64,000 nucleotides of DNA, taken from Lichenicola sp964236105 (GTDB taxonomy: Bacteria > Pseudomonadota > Alphaproteobacteria > Acetobacterales > Acetobacteraceae). Location of the stretch: NCBI GenBank assembly GCA_964236105.1, contig CAXSBC010000005.1, positions 247,015 through 311,014 on the forward strand, read 5' to 3'. The translations under genes and the position numbers were made by a program. Position 1 is the first letter of the stretch, and every line of letters begins with the position of its first letter. The notes under the pieces are model-generated. The model was not told the DNA's origin. It did not search any database and was given only the letters and a program-made list of their open reading frames with translations. Positions 1-6,665 of this stretch are shown here, in pieces.

Positions 1-829
1 CGATCGCCTCCTCGTTCACCGAGCGGCCGGCAAAGGCACCGTTCAGGTCGACCACGTGCAGCCAGCGGCAGCCGGCGGCGACCCAGGCCCGGGCCTGCGC
101 GCCGGGATCGTCGGAATAGATCGTGGCGTCGTCCATCTCGCCGCGACGCAGCCGGACGCAGACGCCGTCCTTGAGGTCGATGGCGGGATACAAGGTGAGG
201 GGCTTCGACGCGGAGGCGGGGCTCGCGGCCTTCGGCCTGGGCGAGGATCGCGGCTGCGGCTGCTCGGTGCGGACGGGTGCGGCGCGGGCGCCGTCCTGCA
301 GGCGCTTGGTGAAGAAGTATCCGCCGACGATCTCGCCGTGGATGCGGGCATAGTGCGGATGGACGCCCCAGTGCAGGTAGCCGAGCCCCTGATACAGCCT
401 GATCGCCGCGGTCTGGGTCTCGCGCACGTCGAGATTGAGCACCTGGTAGCCGAGCGCCCGCGCGCAGTCCTCCACCGCCTCCGTCATCAGCCGGGCCAGG
501 CCGTGGCCGCGCGCATAGGGGGCGATGTAGCTGTGCATGAGCGTGGCGCTCATCGCCTGCGCCTCGTTGTTGCGGGCCGGACGCAGCAGCTGGGTCGCGC
601 CGACGATGGTGCCGTCGAGCCGGCCGACGAACAGCGCCCGCTCCGGCACCAGCAGGATGCCGTGGAAATACTGCTCGAGCGTGCGCCGGCCGGGCGAGAC
701 CACCCAGCCGAACCCGCCGCCATCCAGGATGGCGGCGTTGGTCGCCTCGCACAGCGCCTGCATGTCGTCGTCGCTGAGCGAGGCGACCCGTTCGGCGACG
801 AGCACCGGCTCCCGGCTCGCGTCCGTCAT
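1..829 (-). CDS. hisA: GNAT acetyltransferase fused in frame to HisA (phosphoribosylformimino-AICAR-P isomerase), C-terminus beyond the window
   Basis: The frame is open from the ATG at 829 to the window edge. Residues about 1-170 are a GNAT acetyltransferase domain with the acetyl-CoA motif ARGHGLARLM (RxxGxA type). A Pro/Ala-rich linker of about 45 residues follows, then a HisA (beta/alpha)8 start reading LYPAIDLKDGVCVRLRRGE, with the first catalytic Asp of the isomerase, and WLHVVDLNGAF. HisA isomerises ProFAR to PRFAR in histidine synthesis. No ATG or GTG with a Shine-Dalgarno lies at the HisA boundary; only a TTG without one, so fusion is the best reading. The gene begins 1 base after the hisH stop, so it is the last visible gene of the his operon. 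The acetyltransferase substrate is unknown. Internal initiation giving free HisA cannot be excluded. Confidence 0.85.
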   Translation of the reverse strand, partial: MTDASREPVLVAERVASLSDDDMQALCEATNAAILDGGGFGWVVSPGRRTLEQYFHGILLVPERALFVGRLDGTIVGATQLLRPARNNEAQAMSATLMHSYIAPYARGHGLARLMTEAVEDCARALGYQVLNLDVRETQTAAIRLYQGLGYLHWGVHPHYARIHGEIVGGYFFTKRLQDGARAAPVRTEQPQPRSSPRPKAASPASASKPLTLYPAIDLKDGVCVRLRRGEMDDATIYSDDPGAQARAWVAAGCRWLHVVDLNGAFAGRSVNEEAI

Positions 830-830
830 C

Positions 831-1484
831 TCAGGGCGCCCAGCGCAGGAAGTTGGCGAGGATGCGCAGACCCACCCGCTGGCTCTTCTCGACATGGAAC
901 TGCGTGCCGGCGCGGTTGCCGCGCGCCACCAGCGCCGGCACCGCCATGCCGTAGCGGGCGGTGGCCACCAGGTCGGCCGGATCGTGGCCGGTCAGCGCGT
1001 AGGAGTGCACGAAGTAGCCGTGATCGCCGGCCGCCAGCCCGTCGGTCAGCGGGTGCGCGTCCGGCGCGAACTCGAGCTCGTTCCAGCCCATCTGCGGCAG
1101 CCGCAGGCCGGGCACATCCATCCGGGCGATCTCGCCGCGGATCCAGCCGAAGCCCGGCGTGTCGCCATGCTCGAGGCCGCGCTCGGCCATCAGCTGCATG
1201 CCGACGCAGATGCCGAGAAACGGCGCGCCGTTCTGGGTCGCGTCCTCGATGGCGGCGCGCAGGCCGGGCACCGCCGACAGGCCGCGGGCGCAGTCGGCGA
1301 ACGCGCCCTGGCCCGGCAGCACGATGCGGTCGGCCGAGCGCACCCAGTCGGGATCGGCGGTGACGCGGATCTCGGCCGCGATGCCGGCCAGCGCCGCCGC
1401 CGCCGCCAGCGCGCGCGAGGCGGAGGCGAGATTGCCGCTCTGGTAGTCGACCACGGCGACGCGTCCGCCGGTCGGCATCGTCAT
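831..1484 (-). CDS. hisH: Imidazole glycerol phosphate synthase, glutamine amidotransferase subunit HisH
   Basis: 217 residues, the usual HisH length. It is a class-I glutamine amidotransferase that supplies ammonia to HisF, which makes IGP and AICAR from PRFAR. The N-terminus reads VAVVDYQSGNL, the oxyanion strand has LPGQGAF, the nucleophile is Cys93 in GICVGMQL, and His197/Glu199 in FHVEKSQ complete the triad. The ATG at 1484 overlaps the stop of the upstream gene (ATGA), which indicates translational coupling; ATG at 1478 is an alternative. It lies between a DUF2628-like gene and the GNAT-HisA fusion. HisF must lie beyond the left edge. Confidence 0.95.
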   Translation of the reverse strand: MTMPTGGRVAVVDYQSGNLASASRALAAAAALAGIAAEIRVTADPDWVRSADRIVLPGQGAFADCARGLSAVPGLRAAIEDATQNGAPFLGICVGMQLMAERGLEHGDTPGFGWIRGEIARMDVPGLRLPQMGWNELEFAPDAHPLTDGLAAGDHGYFVHSYALTGHDPADLVATARYGMAVPALVARGNRAGTQFHVEKSQRVGLRILANFLRWAP

Positions 1485-1888
1485 GCCGCCGGTCCCGCGC
1501 CCCGGCTCCGCCCGAACAGCTCGGGACGCAGGTCCAGCAGGCGCAGCAGCGCCGCGCCGCCGTCCGACCCGGCCACGATCGGCCCGGCCACGCAGCCAGC
1601 CAGTCCCAGCTCCCACCGCCGCCAGTCATGCGCGAACAGCCCGACCGCGAGATGCAGCCCGGGCAGCAGCGTCCAGGCGCCGGGCACGGACCGTGCCAGC
1701 AGGCCGATCAGCAGCGTGACCAGCCCGGCCAGCGCGGCCGCGAGCCAGCTGCCCGGACGCGCCAGCACGAGCCAGCCGAGGATCAGCCCCCAGACGCTGA
1801 AGCCTTCCGGCACCAGGATCGGCGGATGCTCCGACACCGACGGCGCCGCCGGATCGGCCGGGCGGAAATGCGTGCTGTAAAGCCTCAC
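1481..1888 (-). CDS. Small membrane protein, DUF2628-like, within the his operon
   Basis: 135 residues from a GTG that overlaps the hisB stop (GTGA), with its own stop overlapping hisH ATG, so it is coupled on both sides. The N-terminus (RLYSTHF, then ILVPEGFSVWGLILG) matches the pattern of DUF2628 proteins, followed by two or three hydrophobic segments (about residues 35-95). Proteins of this kind commonly sit between hisB and hisH in alphaproteobacteria. No enzymatic motif is visible and no function is known; the position suggests only co-expression with histidine synthesis. Confidence 0.75.
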   Translation of the reverse strand: MRLYSTHFRPADPAAPSVSEHPPILVPEGFSVWGLILGWLVLARPGSWLAAALAGLVTLLIGLLARSVPGAWTLLPGLHLAVGLFAHDWRRWELGLAGCVAGPIVAGSDGGAALLRLLDLRPELFGRSRGAGPAA

Positions 1889-2481
1889 AGCACGCCCTTG
1901 GTCGAGGGCACCCGGCCCAGGCTGCGCGGATCGGGCTCGGTCGCCGCCCGCAGCGCGCGCGCCACCGCCTTGAAGCAGCCCTCGGCGATGTGGTGGTTGT
2001 TGTGGCCGGCCTTCTGCGTGACGTGCAGGGCGAGCTGGGCGTTGGAGGAGAAGCCGCGGAAGAACTCCTCGAACAGCTCGGTGTCGATCTCGCCGATCTT
2101 GTCGCGCGGGAACCGCACCGACCAGACCAGGAAGGAGCGGCCGGAGATGTCGATCGCCGCCTCGACCAGCGCCTCGTCCATCGGCACCACGGCGTGGCCG
2201 TAGCGGCGGATGCCGGCCTTGTCGCCCAGCGCCTGCGCCAGCGCCTGGCCCAGCACGATGCCGACATCCTCGGTGGTGTGGTGGCAATCGACCTGCAGGT
2301 CGCCTCGCGCCCTGACCTCGAGATCGAACGCGGCGTGGCGCGCCAGCGCGGTCAGCATGTGGTCGAGGAAGCCGATCCCGGTCTCGATCACCGAGCGTCC
2401 GGTGCCGTCCAGGGACAGCGACAGGGTGATGTCGGTTTCCGCGGTCACGCGGTGGATCTGGGCGTGTCGGGGAGCGTCCAT
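1885..2481 (-). CDS. hisB: Imidazoleglycerol-phosphate dehydratase HisB
   Basis: 198 residues, the length of monofunctional HisB. It dehydrates IGP to imidazole acetol phosphate in histidine synthesis. The Mn-binding motifs are present: GFLDHM, HHTTEDVG and HNNHHIAE. The ATG at 2481 has a strong GGGAGGA ribosome binding site; in-frame codons further upstream lack support. It is the first visible gene of the operon hisB-DUF2628-hisH-hisA, in which all neighbours overlap or abut. The promoter should lie in the 140 bases before 2622, divergent from the lipoprotein gene. Confidence 0.95.
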   Translation of the reverse strand: MDAPRHAQIHRVTAETDITLSLSLDGTGRSVIETGIGFLDHMLTALARHAAFDLEVRARGDLQVDCHHTTEDVGIVLGQALAQALGDKAGIRRYGHAVVPMDEALVEAAIDISGRSFLVWSVRFPRDKIGEIDTELFEEFFRGFSSNAQLALHVTQKAGHNNHHIAEGCFKAVARALRAATEPDPRSLGRVPSTKGVL

Positions 2482-2621
2482 GATGGCGTCCTCCCTACAG
2501 GATCGCGGGTAGCGAGGCCACACCCGCCTTCCGCGGCCGGCGGCAGGAAACGGGATGGCCGCGTCGGCGTCATGCGCCAGGGCCCGCGGCGCCGCCGGTC
2601 CGCGGGAGGGGGGGGTGATCG

Positions 2622-3047
2622 ATGATCCAGGCCGTGACACGCCAAGCCCGGTGCGGCGCGTGGCTTCTCCTCGCCATCCTGCTTGGCGGCTGCGCCACGC
2701 AGCAGGAGCGGGTCGCGGCCAGGGAGGACGAGCTCGCCGCCGCCGGCTTCGTGGCGCGGCCGGCCGACACGCCGCAGCGCTATGCGATGCTGCAGCACCT
2801 GGTCCCGTTTCGCATTCTCGTGCGCGCGACGGGCAGGCGCGTCGTCTACCTCTATGCCGATCCCCTGGTCTGCGGCTGCCTCTATGTCGGCAGCGAGGCC
2901 GCCTACGACCGGCACCGGCGATGGATGCTCCGGCGGCAGCTCGTGGACGAGCAGCAGATGGATGCGGGCCCCGTCTGTTGCTTCGGCGTTTGGGACGGAC
3001 CGTGGGGACCGGGCCTCAGTCCGGACGACGGCTCCGGCCCGTACTGA
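2622..3047 (+). CDS. Small putative lipoprotein
   Basis: 141 residues. The N-terminus has a hydrophobic stretch ending in the lipobox LLGGCA, so acylation at Cys23 is expected. The mature part is hydrophilic and Cys-containing (VCGCLYVG, PVCCFG) and has no domain I recognise. The gene is monocistronic, divergent from the his operon, and its last 32 bases overlap the 3' end of the convergent gene at 3016-3498. The Cys pairs could hold a metal or a disulfide, but that is speculation. Confidence 0.7.
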   Translation: MIQAVTRQARCGAWLLLAILLGGCATQQERVAAREDELAAAGFVARPADTPQRYAMLQHLVPFRILVRATGRRVVYLYADPLVCGCLYVGSEAAYDRHRRWMLRRQLVDEQQMDAGPVCCFGVWDGPWGPGLSPDDGSGPY

Positions 3048-3498
3048 GCCGGCCCGCACCGCCGGCCTTGCCGAGGTCGCGCATTGCCACGACGAGCTTC
3101 ATGTGCCTGACCAGCAGCGCGTGCGGCAGCGAGGGCAGATAGATGCGGATGATCTCCAGCCGCTTCGACTCCGGCAGGGCTGCGAACACCGGACGCGACG
3201 CCGATGCCGCTTCCGCCCCGTCGTAGCTCTTGGCGATGGCGGCGAGCACCTCGGCCGGGACCGACGCCAGGAAGGTCCTCTGTTCGGGACCGAGGCGGGT
3301 GTCGCGAAGCGGTCCGGAGAGCGTGCGCGCTTCCGCCACCTTCGGCGTCTCGTACGGCTTCAGCTGGCTGAGGCTGAACTCGATCTCGACGCCGTTGCTC
3401 TGCATCACGTAGCCGGTCGTGCCGTCGATATCGACCAGCCGGCCCTCATGCGATCCGCTGAGATCCGACACATGGTCGCCGACGAGAAGAGAGACCAT
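3016..3498 (-). CDS. Hypothetical protein of about 160 aa
   Basis: The N-terminal half (VGDHVSDLSGSHEGRLVDID, then VEIEFSLSQLKPYE) reads like a small SH3-like beta barrel. The C-terminal half looks helical and ends in a basic Arg/Ser tail. No signal peptide or known motif is visible. The ATG at 3498 is preceded by a CGGAG. The tail runs 32 bases into the convergent lipoprotein gene, so the true C-terminus is as drawn only if both genes are real. Codon use matches neighbours. Confidence 0.6.
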   Translation of the reverse strand: MVSLLVGDHVSDLSGSHEGRLVDIDGTTGYVMQSNGVEIEFSLSQLKPYETPKVAEARTLSGPLRDTRLGPEQRTFLASVPAEVLAAIAKSYDGAEAASASRPVFAALPESKRLEIIRIYLPSLPHALLVRHMKLVVAMRDLGKAGGAGRLSTGRSRRPD

Positions 3499-3763
3499 CG
3501 ATGAACTCCGGGTGCTGGCTGGGACCGCCCGGCCAGCGGCTCACGAACAGCGCCGCCATGCAAGCGATCATGCCGCAAGGACGCTGCGGATGCACCGGCG
3601 TCGGCGCCCCGGCACGAGGCCGGACCGATCGGCGCCAGGGTGCGGGGCTGCCCGGCGAGGCGGGCCCGCGTCGGGGGGAACGGCTTGCAGGACCAGGCGG
3701 CGCGCGGCACCGTCCGACCCGTGTCCGCCATCCTGCGGCGCGGCATGCACCAGGAGATGCGCC

Positions 3764-4315
3764 ATGGCCGACCTGACCGGCATCCGGCTGCGCCGGATCG
3801 ACGGCACCGAGGCGACGCTCGCGGACTATGCGGGCAGGGTCGTGCTGGTGGTGAACGTGGCCTCGAAGTGCGGACTCACGCCGCAATACGAGTCGCTGGC
3901 GCAGCTCTATGACAGGCACAGGGCGGCGGGGCTGGTGGTGCTGGGCTTCCCCTGCAACCAGTTCCGCGGCCAGGAGCCAGGCAGCGACGAGGAGATCCAG
4001 AGCTTCTGCAGCAGCACCTACGGGGTCGACTTCCCGATCTTCTCCAAGATCGAGGTGAACGGGCCGGGGCGGCACCCGCTTTACGGCGCGCTGCTCGCGG
4101 CGGCGCCGGTGGCGGCGGAACGGGCCGATGGCGGCATGCGGACCCGTCTCGCCAGCCGCGGCATCGAGGCGAGGGCGGAGGACGTGCTGTGGAACTTCGA
4201 GAAGTTCCTGATCGGTCGCGATGGCCGCGTCGCCGGACGGTACGCCCCGGACATCACCGTCGCGGAAGCGCCGCTGCGCGAGGCGATCGCCGCCGAGCTC
4301 GACCGCGCCGGCTGA
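3764..4315 (+). CDS. Glutathione peroxidase family protein
   Basis: 183 residues, normal for the bacterial GPx family. It reduces hydroperoxides with glutathione or thioredoxin. The catalytic Cys36 lies in NVASKCGLT (Cys rather than selenocysteine), the Gln sits in FPCNQFRGQEPG, and the Trp/Asn of the tetrad are in LWNFEKFLI. A second Cys in FPCNQF fits a thioredoxin-dependent mechanism. No signal peptide, so cytoplasmic. The ATG at 3764 is 8-9 bases after AGGAG. Confidence 0.93.
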   Translation: MADLTGIRLRRIDGTEATLADYAGRVVLVVNVASKCGLTPQYESLAQLYDRHRAAGLVVLGFPCNQFRGQEPGSDEEIQSFCSSTYGVDFPIFSKIEVNGPGRHPLYGALLAAAPVAAERADGGMRTRLASRGIEARAEDVLWNFEKFLIGRDGRVAGRYAPDITVAEAPLREAIAAELDRAG

Positions 4316-4388
4316 GCGCCAGCCGCTTCCGCTCTTGCCAAACAGGCGCGAACGGCTCTCGCTGCGGCCGGGAGACAGGGAGGGAGGC

Positions 4389-4976
4389 ATGAGCACGATG
4401 TCGGGCGGCCGGGAGCCGGTTGCGGATCGCGCCGGCCTGCCGCCGATGCGGCGCCTCGGCCTGATGACGGAGAACGAGCGCGTCGCCGTCCGGCTGCTGC
4501 GGCGCGTGCTTCCGGCGCAGGTGCAGCCGTCGCCCGGCGAGCAGCGTGATGGGGTGTCCGTCGGACAGCGGCAGGCCGGCGCCGCCGAGGACGCGCTGGA
4601 GCCGGCGATCCTGCGGATACGCCGCGCGATCGGCCGGCTCGAGGCCGAGCCGCCGGCACCGCTGCAGATCGCAGGCCCCGAGGACCCCGACCTCACCGGC
4701 GACGAGCGCTGCCTGCTGCGCGCGCTGGCGGCGGCACAGCACGCGGACGAGGCGGTGCTGGACGATTATCTCGCGCACCTGGCGCCGACCCGCGGGGCGC
4801 GGGCGCGTCTGGCCCATGTCGTGCGGGCGCTGGCTGACGTGCTGGTGGTGTCCGGCCGGCTGCTGCGGAGCCCGTCGCTGCTCTGCTGGTCGCTGCCGGC
4901 GGCCGCGTTGACGGTGGCGCGGCTGCATGGCTACGAACCCGGCATCTCCGCGATCGCCTGGCCGCCACGCTCCTAG
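4389..4976 (+). CDS. Hypothetical protein (about 195 aa)
   Basis: The start at 4389 follows a clear AGGGAGG. The product is mostly alpha-helical, Ala/Arg/Leu-rich, with no signal peptide and no convincing membrane span. The middle reads LTGDERCLLRALAAAQ and the C-terminal half VVRALADVLVVSGRLL. I do not recognise the family. It lies 73 bases after the peroxidase gene and 69 before a nitroreductase gene on the same strand, so it may be co-transcribed with them. Confidence 0.65.
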   Translation: MSTMSGGREPVADRAGLPPMRRLGLMTENERVAVRLLRRVLPAQVQPSPGEQRDGVSVGQRQAGAAEDALEPAILRIRRAIGRLEAEPPAPLQIAGPEDPDLTGDERCLLRALAAAQHADEAVLDDYLAHLAPTRGARARLAHVVRALADVLVVSGRLLRSPSLLCWSLPAAALTVARLHGYEPGISAIAWPPRS

Positions 4977-5045
4977 GGGCCGGTCGTCCGGAACCGCGAC
5001 CTGCCGAGCCGCGTCGGGCTCGATCCACGACCAGGAGGCACGCGC

Positions 5046-5642
5046 ATGAGCGCACTCGACCAGCTTCTCGACCGCGTCTCGATCTCGTCGCTGCAGGAGC
5101 CGGCGCCGTCCGGCGCGCTGCTGGACCGCATCCTGGAGACGGCGCTGCGGGCGCCGGATCACGGCCGGCTGGCGCCCTGGCGGTTCGTGCTGATCCGCGG
5201 CCCGGCGCGGGCGGCGCTGGCCGAGGTGGTGGCCCAGGCCCTGCAGGCGCGCGACCCGGCGGCGCCGACGGCGCTGATCGACAAACAGAAGGCCAAGTTC
5301 CTGCGCGCGCCGCTGATCATCGCTCTGGGCGCGCATGTGCGTCCGGCTCACAAGATCCCGGAGGTCGAGCAGCTGATGTCGGTGGCGGCGGCGACGATGA
5401 ACCTGCTGAACGCGTTGCACGGCGAAGGCTTCGGCGCGATCTGGGTGACGGGCGCCAACAGCTACGACCGGCAGGTGCAGGCAGCGCTCGGCATCACCGC
5501 GCCGGACACGCTGGCCGGCTTCCTGTTCGTGGGAACGCCGGCGCAGCCGGCCCTGCCGGTACGGCGGCCGCGGCTCGACGAGCATGTGCGCGAGTGGGAC
5601 GGGCAACCGGTGCGCTGGCCGGAGCAGCCGGAGGCGGCCTGA
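5046..5642 (+). CDS. Nitroreductase family protein, YdjA-like (FMN-dependent)
   Basis: 198 residues, the short YdjA-type nitroreductase length. These dimeric flavoproteins reduce nitro or quinone compounds with NAD(P)H. FMN-binding signatures are visible: APDHGRLAPWRF near the N-terminus, the MSVAAATMNLLNAL helix, and GFGAIWVTG. The ATG at 5046 follows CAGGAGGC. The physiological substrate is unknown. It converges with the lipoprotein gene at 5652 with only 9 bases between stops. Confidence 0.88.
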   Translation: MSALDQLLDRVSISSLQEPAPSGALLDRILETALRAPDHGRLAPWRFVLIRGPARAALAEVVAQALQARDPAAPTALIDKQKAKFLRAPLIIALGAHVRPAHKIPEVEQLMSVAAATMNLLNALHGEGFGAIWVTGANSYDRQVQAALGITAPDTLAGFLFVGTPAQPALPVRRPRLDEHVREWDGQPVRWPEQPEAA

Positions 5643-5651
5643 CGCCGCCGC

Positions 5652-6005
5652 TCAGGGCTGGACCAGCGTCCAGCCGCCATTGACCTTCTTGAACTGCAGC
5701 TGCGCGGTGTTGGTGCCCTTCTTGGTCACCGCGGTGACGGCACAGCCATAGACGCCGTTATCCCTGGCCGTGCAGTCGGCGGCGGTGACGCTGAAGTCGT
5801 TCACGTCGTAGGGCCCGCTGAACAGGCCGAGCGTGTTGTCCGAGGTCTGGCGGTTCGCCGCCTGCATCCGGCCCTGGATCACCTGCTGGATGTCGGCCCT
5901 GGTGGGGGCGCCGGCCTGTCCGCACGCGGCGGCGAGAAGCGGCAGGGCGAGCAGCAGACGATACGGCGCGGGGTTGCGCGCGGCTGTCACGGACGAGGAA
6001 CGCAC
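5652..6005 (-). CDS. Small putative lipoprotein
   Basis: Read from a GTG at 6005 because GGGAGA lies 7 bases upstream and because this start gives a proper signal peptide: basic N-terminus, LLLALPLL core, and lipobox LAAAC. The mature domain of about 85 residues resembles small periplasmic folds (DIQQVIQGRMQ, then a beta-rich part with two Cys that could form a disulfide, ending GGWTLVQP). Function unknown. An ATG at 6077 would give a long non-signal extension and is less likely. Confidence 0.7.
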   Translation of the reverse strand: MRSSSVTAARNPAPYRLLLALPLLAAACGQAGAPTRADIQQVIQGRMQAANRQTSDNTLGLFSGPYDVNDFSVTAADCTARDNGVYGCAVTAVTKKGTNTAQLQFKKVNGGWTLVQP

Positions 6006-6123
6006 TGCGGAGTCTCCCGATGATGGATCGACCGGCGACGACGCCGGCGCGGGATCGCAACGGATCGGGCCCGTCATGGTTCGATGGGGTGGCGGACCCG
6101 CCGCCCGCCACCCCGCTCCGGGC

Positions 6124-6522
6124 TCAGTCGAAATGCGCCGCCAGATCGTGCTCGGGGGTGTTGGTGAGGTCCTTGCTCAGCGACTTGCCGAGCTTGGCCG
6201 TCGCCGCCTTGTCGAGCGCCTCGCGGATGTCGTGCAGCACGTGCGCCGGTGCCGCGAGAACGATCTCGTCGGTCCTGCCGGTGCGCACCGCCTCGTTCAG
6301 CCGGGCGGCGACCTGCTTGGCGAAGTGCGTCTTCGCCTGGTCGTGCGGATCGGACTTCGGCGCCTTGAGCTGGCTGGTGCCAGCGCTCGCATCCACGTCG
6401 GTGTCGCCGTGGCCGCTATTGTCGAAATGCTGCAGCGTCCGCAGCGCGCCGCCGTCGCCGGCGGTCAGGATGCGGGCCTTGCCGCCGTCCGCCACCACAT
6501 ACCAGGTCGTGTCCTTGCTCAT
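6124..6522 (-). CDS. Host attachment family protein (AtsA/ProtX-like)
   Basis: 132 residues from an ATG preceded by GGGAGAAACGAG. The pattern fits the bacterial host-attachment family: WYVVADGGKARIL at the N-terminus, HAKTHFAKQ-like central helix (QAKTHFAKQVAARL), and IVLAAPAHVLHDIREAL, ending SKDLTNTPEHDLAAHF. In rhizobia such proteins were named for plant attachment; biochemically the family resembles RNase H/eRF1-like folds and its role is unclear. A near-EcfG promoter lies just upstream, suggesting stress control. Confidence 0.85.
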   Translation of the reverse strand: MSKDTTWYVVADGGKARILTAGDGGALRTLQHFDNSGHGDTDVDASAGTSQLKAPKSDPHDQAKTHFAKQVAARLNEAVRTGRTDEIVLAAPAHVLHDIREALDKAATAKLGKSLSKDLTNTPEHDLAAHFD

Positions 6523-6548
6523 CTCGTTTCTCCCGTGTCGCACGACCG

Positions 6549-6573
6549 AACGCGCAAGGCGGCCGCTTGTTCG
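6549..6573 (-). promoter_or_regulatory. Possible EcfG-type (general stress) promoter for the host-attachment gene
   Basis: Read on the minus strand: CGAAC, 16 bases, CGTT. This differs from the alphaproteobacterial EcfG consensus GGAAC-N16/17-CGTT at one position, and its -10 lies 27 bases before the ATG. Inferred from spacing and consensus only. Confidence 0.35.
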
Positions 6574-6665
6574 CCGGCGGCGCTGCATGGCGGCTGCGCA
6601 TCCGCCGGGACGACGTCCGCCGAGGTGATGTCCGGGCGACCACGCACCGTGACCGGCGGCGGAGA

